Counted from the stretch's first letter, positions 44,813 through 57,170 are shown. The stretch: DNA of 64,000 bases from Paulownia fortunei (GCA_019321725.1 CM033108.1:18055799-18119798), one strand, 5' to 3'. The notes: generated by a model not told the origin, from the letters alone. Numbers and translations: made by a program.

Positions 44813-45960
44813 GATGGGAGCATAGATAGATACAAAGCAAGGTTGGTTGCTCGAGTTTTTTCTTAAAAATTTGGTGAAGATTATGAAGAAACATTCAGCC
44901 CTATGGCTAAAATGATTTCAATCCGAGTGGTGATGCTTTGGCAACATTCTATGATTGGAAATTATGGCAACTTGATATAAAGAATGCTTTCTTGTACGAG
45001 AAGCTTGATAAAGATATCTACATGGAAAAACCACCAGGTTATCCTAATTATGTTTGCAAACTTAAAAAGCTCTTTATAGGCTTAAGCAAGCTCCACGAGC
45101 ATGATATGGGAAAATTTCTCAGTATTTACAATTTTGTGGCTATGCTGCATCAAATTCAGATTCAAGCTTATTTTTTAAAAAGAAAGAAAACTTGCATATG
45201 GTTGTTCTTCAATATTTGGATGATATGATTATAGCTGGTAATGAAGAAAAGAAAGTTGCAAAACTTTAGCATGGGCTTGCGATAAGGTTTGTTATCAAGA
45301 TGTTGGGAGAGTATGCTAAGGGAATAGTTAAGTTGTTTGGATTAAATCAAAGCAAAAAATGTTCTACTCCTCTTGACGTAAACACAAAGCTAAGACGTGA
45401 AGAAGGATCACTTATTACAACTCCTCAACCTTATCGTGCTCTTGTTGGCAGTCTTTTAAACTTGACTATAACAAGGTCGGATGTTGCTTTCTTAGTTGGA
45501 TATCTCAGTAGTTTTATGCTATCACCATGAAAGCCTCACTTGGAACCCACAAAGAAGATTTTAAAGTATGTCAATATAACTCCAAATTTGGACGTATTTT
45601 TCAACATTAACTGGTTTTGTGGATACTGATTTTGGTGATTTGGATTATCAAAGATCTACATTAGGTTATATTTTTCTTTATGGAGATATGAGTGTTTCTT
45701 ATTGTAGCAAGAAAAAAAATTTAATTTCTTTATCAACTATTGAGACAGAGTACAAAGTTGTTGCTCTTACTGCTCAAGAATGTATATGGCTACAAAGACT
45801 TGTTAATGACCTACATATTCCTATACTTTAGCCAACTGCAATTTTTGGAGATAATCAAAGTGCTATCAAGCTTGCAAATAATCCAATGTGTCATGCAAGA
45901 ACTAAGCATATTGAGATTGAGCATCACTTTGTTGGGGACTTGATGGTACTGCCTTGGAAC
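44813..45960 (+). pseudogene. Element F RT (rest) and RNase H
   Basis: RT continues DGSIDRYKARLVAR, YEETFSPMAK, LWQLDIKNAFLYEKLDKDIY (44950) and the catalytic motif as YLDD (45213-45224). RNase H reads YQRSTLGYIF, LISLSTIETEY and AQECIWLQRL (45619-45831), then IFGDNQSAIKLANNP and ARTKHIEIEHHF. Frame changes separate the blocks. Confidence 0.9.
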
Positions 45961-46064
45961 TGCGAAATCAAGAAAATATTTTTGATATCTTCAAAAGTCA
46001 CTCCCTAAAGCATCATTTGAGTTCTCCTATACTAAGCTAGGACTAATTTCCAAAAACTCACTTT

Positions 46065-46073
46065 AAAGGGGAG
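46065..46073 (+). promoter_or_regulatory. Polypurine tract of element F
   Basis: AAAGGGGAG immediately before the 3' LTR TGTGAAAA. Confidence 0.85.
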
Positions 46074-46527
46074 TGTGAAAAATTAAAGTTGATTTTTTGA
46101 AATTACAATTTTGAGTACCACTTTCCAAGAGTGCCTACATTTTCCTAGATGGTTTCAAGAAATTTCTAGAGTTAAACATTTTCCTAGGATAGTTTCATTT
46201 CAAGAGATTTTTCGAATAGGATTTAATTGTTCTTAGTTTTTATATAATGTTATAGTTTAAATGATTGACTAGACTATTTACATTTTCTAAGATATTAATT
46301 AGGGAGATTAAATGTATATTTTGAGTAGTATATAAATGTGAGTCCTCTATGCATTAACAAGCCAAGTGCTAAATAAGTCCTCAAATAAAATCACTCTTCT
46401 TAGAAAAATCTCTTCTTCACTTTTCTTCATTTTTGAGGAATTCTTCTCTTGTTTGTTTGTTTTCTTCCACACATTGGTTGTTGATCTTGGGCCAATAGAA
46501 TATTATTTTGTTGCAATAATCTTTATA
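46074..46527 (+). mobile_element. 3' LTR of element F
   Basis: 454 bp, TGTGAAAAATTAAAG to AATCTTTATA (terminal CA mutated to TA). Collinear with 39710-40100, including the shared CACACATTGGTTGTTGATC block near its end. Confidence 0.9.
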
Positions 46528-47534
46528 ATTCCTACTCTACCCCCATCCTCTTCCATCCTCTACCCCAATTCCAACTCCATTGCCCTTGATGGTAGAAATT
46601 AGTGAAGAATTTGACAATGGGAAAAGTAGCAAGGGTAGTTGGGCAATGTTTTAGTATAAAAATCAAAATGCAGTGAGAGAAGAATTCTGATGGTAATTTA
46701 TGTTGGTGAATAGAGAAAAAGAAATGAATAGATAAGTGGAGAAAATGGAAGAAAAAAGTCTCTATGGCTAATGTTTTCACTGCCCACTTTCAAGAGAGAC
46801 TTACTAGCCATTTCTTTACCAGTTGAGAAATGGAAGATGATTGAATAGAAACAAGACCAAAAAGGGAGAAAATAATTATTACCAAAATAAGAGTGAAGGG
46901 TCAAATTAGACTTTTTATACACAAAAAAGTCAGTTTGATCTACTATTGCAACTTTTTTTTTATCAAACACTCTTTTTCAAAATATTCCTATTTTTCAGCA
47001 ACACTTTGCAAACACTCCCAACTTTTATTTTTCATTCACTTTTTTACTTTTTTTCTAAAAATTAGCACTTTTTTAAAAGCAGAAGTTTTTACAAATACTT
47101 CCTAAGTATACTTTCTCTTCATGTTATAAAGAATACGCTACTACACACTCATAAAATCTTGACAAATAATTAATCAAATAAAAATTATTTTATGTATCTT
47201 AAATTTATTGTTCTCATTTTTCTTGAATTATTTAAAAATAAAATTTTAATTTTTAAAATAAAAGTTTTACTCATCTTGTGACTGCTCACTTAAAAACATG
47301 TCTTACTTTTTTACTCATGTGATTGAACTAAGAAGGGAATCATGGTTAAACTATAAAATGCTAGTTCGTATACTGGGTCTTATTATTTATTATAAATTTT
47401 AGGACATACATTTTGCCATTTTTTGGTTTTGGGTAAAGTTAGATTTTCGTTACTTTTTAGATTTATATTTTTGGGAATGTCCTTTTTTGCTCATATGACA
47501 TTTATATTCTATTTTAGGGATTTATTTAGTGCAT
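46528..47534. other. Spacer with MITE-like ends, no gene
   Basis: No credible coding frame. Between 46940 and 47105 there are three phrases resembling inverted MITE ends: ATCAAACACTC, TTTGCAAACACTCCC and TTTACAAATACTTCC. The remainder is AT-rich and unremarkable. Confidence 0.45.
47005..47019 (-). repeat. Right member of a 15-bp inverted repeat pair
   Basis: TTTGCAAACACTCCC, the exact complement of 32496-32510. With elements E and F removed, the enclosed sequence would be roughly 0.9 kb, a plausible size for a non-autonomous TIR element. Confidence 0.45.
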
Positions 47535-48815
47535 TTGTTTGAACGGTCTAAAGGGGACTGACTATAACTTTCAAAAAATATTAAACCCTTTCAAAAAATT
47601 AACTTTAAATAGACTTTATACTCGAGAATAACTTAATGAACTATAGAGTTATACAGTAGAAATATTTGAACACTTAAAGCTTCAAGCTGTGGTTTTGTAT
47701 GTTGTGCAGTGCAATCAAATAAATATGAATAGATAAGTAAAACTGTAAATGTAAATACGGGAAAAATATGACATATCAAGTTTATAGTGGTTCAAAGGAA
47801 GGTTTCAAGTACACAACTTCAGTTCTAATACAACAACTTAGTCTCCTAAACTAAGTAAATGTATTTCTTCATAGCCTCTTGTTGCCCAAACTCTACTGAT
47901 AATGTAACCCAGTCTTTCCACATAGGTCCAACTGAAGAATCTTCCCACATGGGATTGATTCTCAACTCTTCCTAGACAGGTTTGAGTTCAAACTCTTCTA
48001 ATGCATGTCTGAGTCTACTCCAATGGCTCTTTCTTTATTCAGTGATAAGAGTATCACTCACCAAATAGATATGCGCATTAAGGATTGCTGAGTGAGTGTT
48101 TCACGCTGCTTTTAGCCCTTAGGCTACTTATCAGAGAGCTAGAGAGATTTTCCATGTCATGTTTTCTTTGTGTTGTATATCTATTGTATTTGTGTAGTTT
48201 TATAGCTTCAGACTTTACCTTCCTTTTATAGCTCTCTCTTACTTTTTGCCCATTACACATGCTTTTTTCATATCTTGCTAGTGTAGCTTTCTATCATACT
48301 GCTGCGTAGTCTCAATCTATTGTTTGCAATTTGTTATCCTTTTTTGTCATTTTTAGCTTTGTTTCTGCTTTATATCCGTTAGTTTTAACTTAAGCATTTT
48401 ATCAATACGAGGTTAACAAATGTAACTTAATCCTCAGAAGATATACGTGTCCTCACTCTATTATGACCCTTTAGTCCCACTAAGTGCATTACTTTTGCTA
48501 ATCTTGTTACTTTGCTAATAAGCTCTTGGACTTAGCTGACTATGATGATCTTTTAGTGACTTAAACTCTCACTTGAGTGCTTATGTCCTCACTCTATAGA
48601 AACCCCTTAGCCCCTTTAAGTTTTTTGGTTTGATTTTAGACTGTTAAACTCTTCATCACTTCTTTTTTCAATTCTAGGTTAAGTCTTCCAAGAGAACTGC
48701 CTAGTAGAGTAGCTTTTACAAAGTTCCACTTAAAATAGAAATTTTTTAAGAGTTTTAGGGGTTTATCCTAAACTGGCCTATTTATCATTAAAATATATAC
48801 AAGTTGGTCCTAACA
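47535..48815 (-). mobile_element. 3' LTR of element G
   Basis: Minus strand begins TGTTAGGACCAACTTG at 48815. Collinear with 57187-58650 but lacking about 107 bp near its low-coordinate end (after TTTATACTC). That outer end is blurred by mutation, so 47535 is approximate. Confidence 0.85.
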
Positions 48816-48832
48816 ATTTTTTCCTTTTTTAT
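48816..48832 (-). promoter_or_regulatory. Polypurine tract of element G
   Basis: Minus strand ATAAAAAAGGAAAAAAT, directly before LTR TGTTAGGACC. Confidence 0.8.
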
Positions 48833-50310
48833 GATGGCAAAACTCCTAAGAACAACAAAAAGTAATTTTATGATTGCAAAATGTGCAAAATATTATTAGC
48901 AATTTTATTTCATTCAATTATGTTTATAAGGATTATAAATGTTTTACAATAAAAACTATAAGCTACTACTACTGCAGTCTCTGTGTTGTTTCTTAGCTTA
49001 TCTTCACTGGCATTTAGTTGTCTACTACTAAGATCAACTACAACAACTTCTTGAGGGAGTATGAAACTTTTTGAAACCTCATAAGTATTCTTTGTTGTTT
49101 GATGCATTTGCCCCTTTGTGACATTATCATGAAGAGCGTGGGAAATAATGTAGTGTAGTAATCTTGTCTCAGCCGACTTTTGTTGCTAGCCTGAAGATTT
49201 AAGGATAGTAAGTAGAATTCTGCTCTCTCTGAGAAGTTTTCTTTGGTTGGGAGGGGTCAACATTATTTCCCCTGTGAAGCTCAACTTCTCTGCATGTTCT
49301 TTGGCTTTAGAGTGTCAATTTTCATATGCTCCTTAATTAGCATGAGAAAGGTCTTTGTGCTTCTCTGTCGCATCCCACCCGTCATTACTTGAGTGGAAAA
49401 AAGGGGATGCACTAGAGTGGGTAAGACAGAAGGTACTCACAACAATTTTGCTTCATGGTCAGTAGATTGGAAGTAATGTGGGAGTTTTGTACTTTCATTC
49501 CATCTAGACCACCCTATAGCAGATGGATCAAGTCCATTAAGGATTCTTTGTAGAGATGACCTAGAGTAATGTGGGAATTTTGCTTACTAAGAGAATTCAA
49601 AAACACTTAGTAGTTTTTGATCATTATTCCCATTAGATACCTTCTTCACAAGGATTTTGATTTCAAGTTTTGAAGCAAATGCCATGTGACCCTTATTGAT
49701 AAAATGCCATCTAATTTTCTCAAGAATTATTTGCAATATATTTTTCTCTTCTTCTTCTGCATGTCTTTGTTATATCAATTTTCAAGTGTTACTTGGAGGT
49801 TCAATAAAGAACCCAATGACTCACAGACACACAAGATTATTAGCAACAAGAGTTTTTCCTTTCGGAGACCACTTTAAAATAGAAAATATACAAGAAAATA
49901 GAGTGGAGGTCTTGTAAAGAGATCTTGACAGTCTAACAGAGATGATATACTGAAAGAGGTTCTCGTAGATGGTAAAAAAGTTTGTAGAGCTTTGAGGTAT
50001 GAGCAAAATGGATATTTGAACTTCACCATTTATAGGTGAAAAAAAGAAATCGTATCCTTACCTCTTCCAATAAAATCTAAAAGTTGTATCCTTTTAAAAG
50101 CCAAAACTCTTTTAAAATTGCTAGAAATATTAATGGTTCTAACAGTTTAAATTATTGACAGCTAGGGTAAAAACTACATTAGTTTCCCAGTGGGTTTAAA
50201 AAAATACATTAAAAATTATGCCACTAGTATTTTGCGTTTTAAAAGTCGTGAGACTTAATTTTCAAAGAATGAAAAGACTTAGTCACAAAATGACTTGTAA
50301 GAAATGATTT
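48833..50310 (-). other. Unidentified 1.5-kb region between RNase H and polypurine tract of element G
   Basis: No recognised domain. Short minus-strand frames exist (for example 48910-49107), and similar phrases on GTGGGAGTTTTG/GTGGGAATTTTG occur at about 49479 and 49569. Some SIRE-type copia elements carry an envelope-like or other extra ORF at this position; that is a positional guess only. Confidence 0.35.
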
Positions 50311-52900
50311 TAACTTAGCTGCTAGTTAACATTGACCATAAAATACCAATCCACAGATATATCTCTGATCTCAATAGTTGACTAGCAAGTAGAACATTCC
50401 CACTAAATTTCATGCCCCATAAAAAATAAGCATTTAAATCAAGCATACCGAGTTCTCTATATATTAAGATAAACCTGGATTCACATAGGGGTTTCATAAG
50501 AATGTTAGCTATATGATTCTCAATGTCAATGTATTCAATGGACATATTCTTTTTTTTTTCAAGTGGTCTTTGATAGAATGATGTCTGATGTCAATGTACT
50601 TTGTTCTTAAGTGAAATACGGGTTGCAAGTTATTGTAATTGCACTTATATTACTGTATTAGAGTGGAGTCAGCTTAGTGTCAATTTCATAGTCTTTTAAC
50701 TATTGATGCATCTAGAGGATCTGAGCACAACTGCTTCCTGTAGCCATATACTTGGCCTCTGTTGTAGATATAACTATGGATGTTTATATCTTGTTGAACC
50801 AAGATACTAGTCGATGGCCTAGAAATTGATATTTTACACTAGTGATTTTCTTATCAATCTTTCAACATGTCTGAATACCCAATGAGATTAAAGATCGATT
50901 TTTTTGGGTACCACAGTCCCACATTGTCTTTTAAGATTTTCAAAATTCTGTGCAACATTGTAGTGTCATCTTTTTAAATTTGTTTAACAATGTGCACAAA
51001 TACCAACCAAAAACATTAAGTAGAGAAGTAAGTCAATCAAACCTAGATGCATGATCACATCTAATGATTTTCCAGTTAAGTCTTTGTCTAGTTAGTGGAT
51101 GTTCCCATTGGGACATTCGCTGGAGTACAAGTTTCCAGTCCAAGCTTCTTTAGTATGTCTATCATGCATTTAGGTTAATTCATGAATATTCCTTTGCTCA
51201 GCTGCTTGAGTTGTATTCTAAGGAAGAAATTCAGCTCAATGGTCATGATCATTTCAAATTTTATCTGCATTAGCTTAGAGAATTTGTCGCACAATTCTTC
51301 ATCAGTACAACCAAAAATGATATTATTAATATAACTTTGGACAAGCAGAATATCTGATAATGTTGTAATTTAAATAAGGCCATGTCTACTTAAGCATAAT
51401 AACTACAAGGAACATTGCTTCATTTTAAGTCGTTGATCTTGTTCTGATTCCTGCACTTGGTGATCCTATTACTAACACTATGGGATGGCTTTTGAGCCAT
51501 CTAAGATCCAATTGCACTTCAGTTGGTTACTCTTCAAGTGACTCGATTATGCCCTATTCTCTTGATTTCTCAGAACTGATCTATTTGCATATGTGTCATC
51601 TTATTCGCTATTTGAATCTTCATTGATGCCAGTGTTTACACCTTAATCTTGATCTTCAATTAGCTTAAGATCGATCAAATTCTTAACGTCTTTACTGCTT
51701 AGCTACAGTTTATTCTCGACTGTGGTATTCTGCTAATTGTTCTTCTCGTTAAAAATAATATGAATGGATTCCTCTACTACTAAAGTTATTTTGTTTAAGA
51801 CCCTTTATTCCTTGATTATAGCAGAGTAGACTAGGAATATTCCTTCATCAACTTTGGCATCAAATACGTGAAGTTGTTCATTCCTATTGATATGAATGAA
51901 GCACTTGCACCCAAATATATGAAAGTAGGATTTGTTGGGCTTTCTTCCTTTCCACAGCTCATACAGTGTCTTTTATGTTTCTTGTTGATCACATACCATT
52001 TTCAAGTATGAGAGGTTGTGTTTATTACCTCAGCCTAGAATCTTTTGAAGTTTTAATTTATTTAACATTGTTCTTAAAGCTTTCTAGTATTTTGTTTCTT
52101 CTTTTAGCAACTCCATTTTGCTGGAGAGTCCTGGTAGTTGAGTCCTCGTGTCCAATTCCATTTTCAATGCAATACTTCTCTACTCCACTATTTGTGAATT
52201 CTATGCCTTTATTTGATATGATTCGTATAATGGCTTGGCCTCTTTGTCTAATTATGTTTAGTAGTTCAGTCAGCTGGGTATATGTCTCATCTTTGCTCTG
52301 CCAGAAATGTATCTTGTTATCAACCTCTATAAGGGTATATTTTCTACCACTAAGACTGATAGCCTGTACTTGTCTAAAACAATCCATGTGAAGTAGCTCC
52401 AATGCTTTGGTGGTCGATAGGTGATGCTTGGTTTTAAAGGTTGATTTGGTTTGTTTACCCATCTGACATGCTAACATACCATGTTCTTTTGATATGTCCC
52501 GCTTGGAAGTCATTCCACCTATCCATACTTGAATAGCTTTGAAATTTTCTTAAAATTGATATGGTTCAAGTATTTATGCCATAACAAATCATGTTCTAAA
52601 GTATTCTTTGCTATAAAACAAGTAAGGTTACTAATAATCTACATAAACATTGCCATTTCTAACTCCAGAAAGTTAGATTTGACCAGATTGAGCATCTTTA
52701 ACAAAGTAATAATTGTAAGAGAATTCTATAGTGTGACATTTATCATAGAGTTGACCAATGCTAAACAAGTTATACCTGAGTCTTTCAACGTAAGGTATAT
52801 CAGCAATTGATTTGTTAACTATGCACACTTTACCTATCCGCTTGGTTTTTTTTTTTGAGTTATTTTCGAACACAACATTGGGACCTTTGGTTGCTTTGAT
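50311..52900 (-). pseudogene. Element G integrase, RT and RNase H
   Basis: Minus strand from 52900: pre-integrase (YVERLRYNLFSIGQLYDKCH, 52673-52873), then integrase with QMGKQTKSTFKTKHHLSTTK, ALELLHMDCF, EVDNKIHFWQSKDETY and TLQQNGVAKRRNK (52058-52513). The integrase catalytic aspartates are altered (VDN and SNKG in place of VDD and SDHG). RT shows YINN in place of YVDD near 51320, followed by SKLMQIKFEM and LETSVP-type sequence. The RNase H end has YIDIENHIANILMKPL and YRELGMLDL (50430-50545). Loss of several catalytic residues and many stops mark it as dead. Confidence 0.87.
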
Positions 52901-54059
52901 TCTGTCAAGTGATATTTATCTCCAATCATGTGCCTCAAGCAACCACTATCAATATGCCATAGTGGAGGTCCATTAACTGCCATCCAAGTCTTCAGATAAG
53001 CAATTTTAGGTACCCATTTTATTTTGGGTCCTTTAGGGTTAGTTCATTTAGGAACCCATGCTCATTTGACTTCTTTCTAGGAGGTCAACTTTTCTAGGTC
53101 TCCTATGCACAAATAATTTATGCTTATGTTTGTGTGCAGTCCTCTGATGCATCTGTGATTCACATATGAATAGTATTGATGAATAGGTGAATGATTCATG
53201 TGAGATGGGAGTGATTGAATAACATGGTATGAACCGATAGAGTCCATGTTGTGCAGGTGAATATTACAAAACATAATCAACAATTAAGTGATCCTTGTAC
53301 AATCTATGAGGTTTTCCCGATCTATCATTATAAAAATAGTGGATTCTCACATGGTTTGGAGTCTAGTGGGGTGGGTTGTCATGAAGTTTCTTTTGGTGTC
53401 CATGCCTAAAGTCATTTCTACCTTTAGCCATATGTCATTTAGTTGGCCAAACCATGGCATTTTACACTTTTGGGGTAGTTAAATTGGTTGGCCTCTTTCG
53501 TTCCACATATCACAGTCCCTTCTATTGACTCTGCCAATTTTTGGCCTTTTTTACATATTATAATGATCAAGTCTCAATATCTGTTTAATTTGACTTTCGG
53601 CCTTTTTTACATTTTGTAATGATCAATGGTCACTATCTATTTGATTTGACTTTTGATGAAAATTATATTTTCATTTTCTTTGATCCTTTTTGTCCTTAGT
53701 CTCAACTAGAGGAGAGTTGGCCACATTTGTATATCAAATCCTAGTCAGGCTTCATCTCCAAATGCCTTCTGCACACTAATCAAGCAATCTATTTCCTTGG
53801 ATGCTTTAGAAAATGAAGAGATCAACTTGCCTAAGTTTGCATTTTGTGCAGTTAGTTTGGCTTCTCTTTAAGATATGAGTGCAGCGTCTTGTTTTAGCTA
53901 AGTGTTTTCTGTTATGAGATTATTACACTCATTTATGCAGCCTTGTTGGTATTTTTACTCAATTTGAAGAGTTTCATGCTCACTCTTAAGCTTATGATTC
54001 TAAATTGTAAGTAGTGTGTGCCTTTCTATGATGGATGAAGATCTTCCATGCATTCTTGA
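52901..54059 (-). pseudogene. Element G gag, 3' part
   Basis: Highly broken minus-strand coding sequence between integrase and the H insertion. The frames are Lys/Glu-rich and would have encoded the coiled C-terminal half of a long copia gag and the protease. No intact zinc knuckle or protease motif could be read. Assigned mainly from position. Confidence 0.4.
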
Positions 54060-55250
54060 AAAGCTTCAAATAAATCCTCATGCAAAATGTTATAAGTGAT
54101 AGGAAGCTTTACCTTGCTGGTCTATAAAGTAGACTCAGCTGTATCATTTGTTATTAAGAACATTAATATTTTTTAGATGATTTCTTCATCCTAAATTGTA
54201 TGTTTGGGAATAAGAATTGTTTGTTTGCCTAATGAAATTCACAACATAATTAGCTTGCTTGAATAAGGATGAAAACGAGTTCCCCACTTGACATTCAGTG
54301 CTATATTGTCCACCTCCACACAACTTACATGTCATAGTTTACACCTTCATCGCTGAGCACTCATGTTATTAATCTTCCCATTTAATTCTATGATTTGAGC
54401 CAAAAGAGCAGAGTATGTGTCGACATTTTGCACTCCTGCTTTCCTTTTCCCCAAACTTCTATTTGTTTACCATTGGTAACTATTAGATGTTATTTTCTCT
54501 AACAATTTGTATGCCTTTTCCAGAGTTTTCCTCATAATTGTGCCTCCCACTACTGTATCTATCATGGAACAATTAGCGGGAGATAAACCATTGTAAAATA
54601 TTTATATTTGAAGCTATGTGGACAAACCATGGTGTGGACATCTTCTCAACAGGTCCTTGAATCTATTCCAACTTTCATACAAGACTCTAACTAAATTATA
54701 CAACTATGGTGATGTCATTCCTCATTTTTGTTATTTTGGAAGGTGGGAAATATTTTACAAAGAATGCTTGTGCCATGACCTCTTATGTGGTGATTAATCT
54801 AGTAGACAACGAATTAATCCAACTCTTCGCTTGACCTCTCAAAGAAAATAGGAATAATCTCAGCCTAATAGTATCATCGGTCACTCCATTGTGTTTAAAG
54901 GTGTTATAAATCTCTAGAAAGTTTGCTATGTGGGCATTAGGGTTGTCACTCGATAAACCACCAAACTATACTGAAGTTTGTATCATTTGAATGATTGCCA
55001 GTTTAGTCTAAAAAATATTTGCTTGTATTGTCGGCCTCCTGATACTTGAATTAGTCCCGTTGACTGAAGGCTTGGCATAGTCCAACAATGATCTATTCTC
55101 CACATCTCGCTCGTTGTTGGCCATTCTTTCCTTATCAACAATTGAAGATTTCTCTCTATTTTTGGGTCGTATGCCTCAAGATCCCATGTAGATGACCTGG
55201 TCATACACCAACAACACCTACAATGAAAAATAAGAACTCTCAAAGTAACT
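54060..55250 (-). pseudogene. Athila-like gypsy gag (Retrotrans_gag, PF03732)
   Basis: Minus strand: AYDPKIERNL near 55180, then VQFGGLSSDNPNAHIANFLE, GVTDDTIRLRLFLFSLRGQA, KSWINSLSTRLITT and MAQAFFVKYFPPSKITKMRN (about 54990-54720). A degenerate zinc-knuckle region follows (CGGGQYSTECQVGN, near 54290). This is the Athila-type gag core. Several stops and shifts; normal length cannot be judged because the 3' side is cut. Confidence 0.82.
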
Positions 55251-55397
55251 TGAATAAAGAGAATAAAATAAAGAAAACAAAAAAAGGCAATGGTGATTAG
55301 CCATCCTATGTGCTTATAAACGTAACTCAATTGTGATTAGGAATGATGTGGGTTTCCTAATGTAATTGGTGCTCTCTCTCGAGTCAGACCAAATCTA

Positions 55398-55420
55398 CCC
55401 CTAGTAGGCAACTGGCACCA
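55398..55420 (-). promoter_or_regulatory. Primer-binding-site-like sequence of H
   Basis: The minus strand starts TGGTGCCAGTTGCC, close to TGGCGCCGTTGCC, the primer site typical of Athila-type elements. It lies a short way upstream of the gag. Confidence 0.5.
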
Positions 55421-56500
55421 TCTCTAGCTATGGGTCATCCACTAAGAGTGCCTTGAGATTTGTGAATTTCACTAGCTTTTGGTTTTCACACCTATGACTA
55501 CTGCACGTACCTATACCTATATCTCGATCGGGGTTGGTCTGTGGCATATACTACTCAATCTATTGCTAGAACCACACCTCTCGGTCTTAATTGCAATAAT
55601 TAAAATCAAATTGAAATTATCCAAGTGTAAAGAAGCATTAAAAATATAGTATATGCTCATCATAATATAAACAACATTCTAATCACAATATAAGCATCAA
55701 CTCAAAACTCCATTAAGATGGTTTTCCAAGGCTTGACAAAAATGGTTAAATTTCTAATAAAATTAAACAAATACCAAGTGGTTTCTAACATCATGATTCT
55801 TACACATTTCTCAAAATAAAACAAAATGAAAGAAGAAATTAAAATAGAAGATTACAACCTCTATGTAATTCTTCACTTATTCTTCAAAATATTCAATGTC
55901 TAATAAAGCTCCTCCTTTTCGTCTTCAAATCCCAAGTTCCTTGGTAATGGGCACGTGTGTTCTTGATGTAGTGTATGGAGTTGTATGGGAGAATAAGTAC
56001 TTTAATGGAGAGAAACGTGTGTGTAGATTATGGTGTGTAGTGTGTGTGGGTGATGAATTGTATATTGTATGATGTGTGAATTGTGTATTGTATATTCTCA
56101 CATATGTGTTGCTCAATAAATTATGTGTAAACATATGTGTATCTCTCATTTGTGTGATGTGATTGTGTGTGTATAGTGTATCTAATAAAGTGTCACAGGT
56201 GCGTGAGGATGTAGTGGTGTGTAATAAGAAAGATTCCATGATATTCCTTAGATTGCCACTTGTCCCTCAAATTTCACATATAATTTTTCTCCGCTCTGGA
56301 CAACTCGCGCCGCAACACAGAGATCAGGCATCGTGGTGCTAGATGCCCTGTTCTTCAAGCGTCGCACCGCGGCCTGTGGGGTGTCTCGGCGCCAAACTCC
56401 TTCATCTTACTACCATTTTTTCCTTATGGTGCCACAGTGCCATTTCCCTAGTGTCGCGGTGCGAGATTAATTTTTCTCCAAAACTTAGCCATTTTCGCCA
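55421..56500 (-). mobile_element. LTR-like region of H with GC-rich island
   Basis: No coding. Rich in GTGTG/TGTAT phrases at 55960-56220 and holds a GC-rich island at about 56285-56465 with repeated CGCGGTGCGA / CGCACCGCGG wording, standing out from the AT-rich surroundings. Limits are approximate and no terminal pair was fixed. Confidence 0.5.
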
Positions 56501-57170
56501 TGTTTTCACTTGATTCCTCATTCTTAGTCCCTACACATAATTATCACAAAATAAGGCATAATTATATCGATTATCAAGAAAAAACTTGTACAGTTGTGCT
56601 CATGAAGGTGTCAGAAATGTCACACTTTATAAGCCTATCACCTAGAGCTATGAGCTTATTGATAATAGTTTTGAATCTCTCATCCAAGGTTTCTTCTAAC
56701 TTCATCTTGAAGTTTTCAAAATTTGTACAACTAGGGAAAGCTTGTTCTCTTTTGTTTGATCTATCCTCTCATAGATCATCAAGATCTTCTAAATCTCTTT
56801 TGTAGTTTGACATTTCTTGACATTGTTGAATATAGCTTTGTCAAGAGTTTTGAATAAGATGTCTCTGGCCTCATTGTCAAGGTTGGCTTTCTTCTTATCT
56901 GTGGAGGTCCACTCAACTTTGGGCTTAGCAAATAAATTAATCTCTTCCAAACGTATCAACTTTGGTGATTTATAGTGGTCATTCTTCTATCAACTATGCA
57001 AATTATGAAACTTTCAGTCATCATATTCTTCAATAGAAAATATAGGAAATCTTTCTACGGTATTAATATTTTATCATGTCAAAAAATAAGTATAAGTTCA
57101 ACACTTGGATAGATCTGACTTAAATCATGATATTTGGAAAGCAACACAAAAAAATTTCAAAAGTCAACCA
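56501..57170 (-). pseudogene. Element G gag, 5' part
   Basis: Minus strand: PKVEWTSTDKKKANLDNEAR, DILFKTLDKAIFNNVKKCQT, TKEIWKILMIYERI (about 56930-56750) and then LDERFKTIINKLIALGDRL with shifts. This is the UBN2-type core of a long copia gag. It is cut at about 56580 by fragment H. No intact ORF. Confidence 0.75.

Larger units (their letters stand above)
39710..46527 (+). mobile_element. Copia element F with both LTRs, interrupted by solo LTR D
   Basis: 5' LTR about 39710-40100, primer site 40101-40113, gag-pol, polypurine tract 46065-46073, 3' LTR 46074-46527. Possible target duplication ATTCT (39705-39709) and ATTCC (46528-46532). Once solo LTR D and one GATGG copy are removed, the element is about 4.6 kb, normal for a plant copia element. 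All coding blocks carry stops or frameshifts. Confidence 0.9.
54060..56500 (-). mobile_element. Fragment H: Athila-like Ty3/gypsy LTR end, primer site and gag
   Basis: Nested in element G gag, same orientation. It has a gypsy gag (54060-55250), a primer site (55398-55420) and upstream LTR-like sequence (55421-56500). No pol follows, so it is truncated at its 3' side. Element G gag sequence resumes at about 56580. Confidence 0.7.

Noticed and set aside
51966..52391. 141-codon plus-strand ORF
   Set aside because: It mirrors the element G integrase, whose minus-strand frame has clear motifs.
55925..56239. 104-codon minus-strand ORF rich in Thr and His
   Set aside because: It arises from GTGTG-type simple sequence in the LTR of fragment H.
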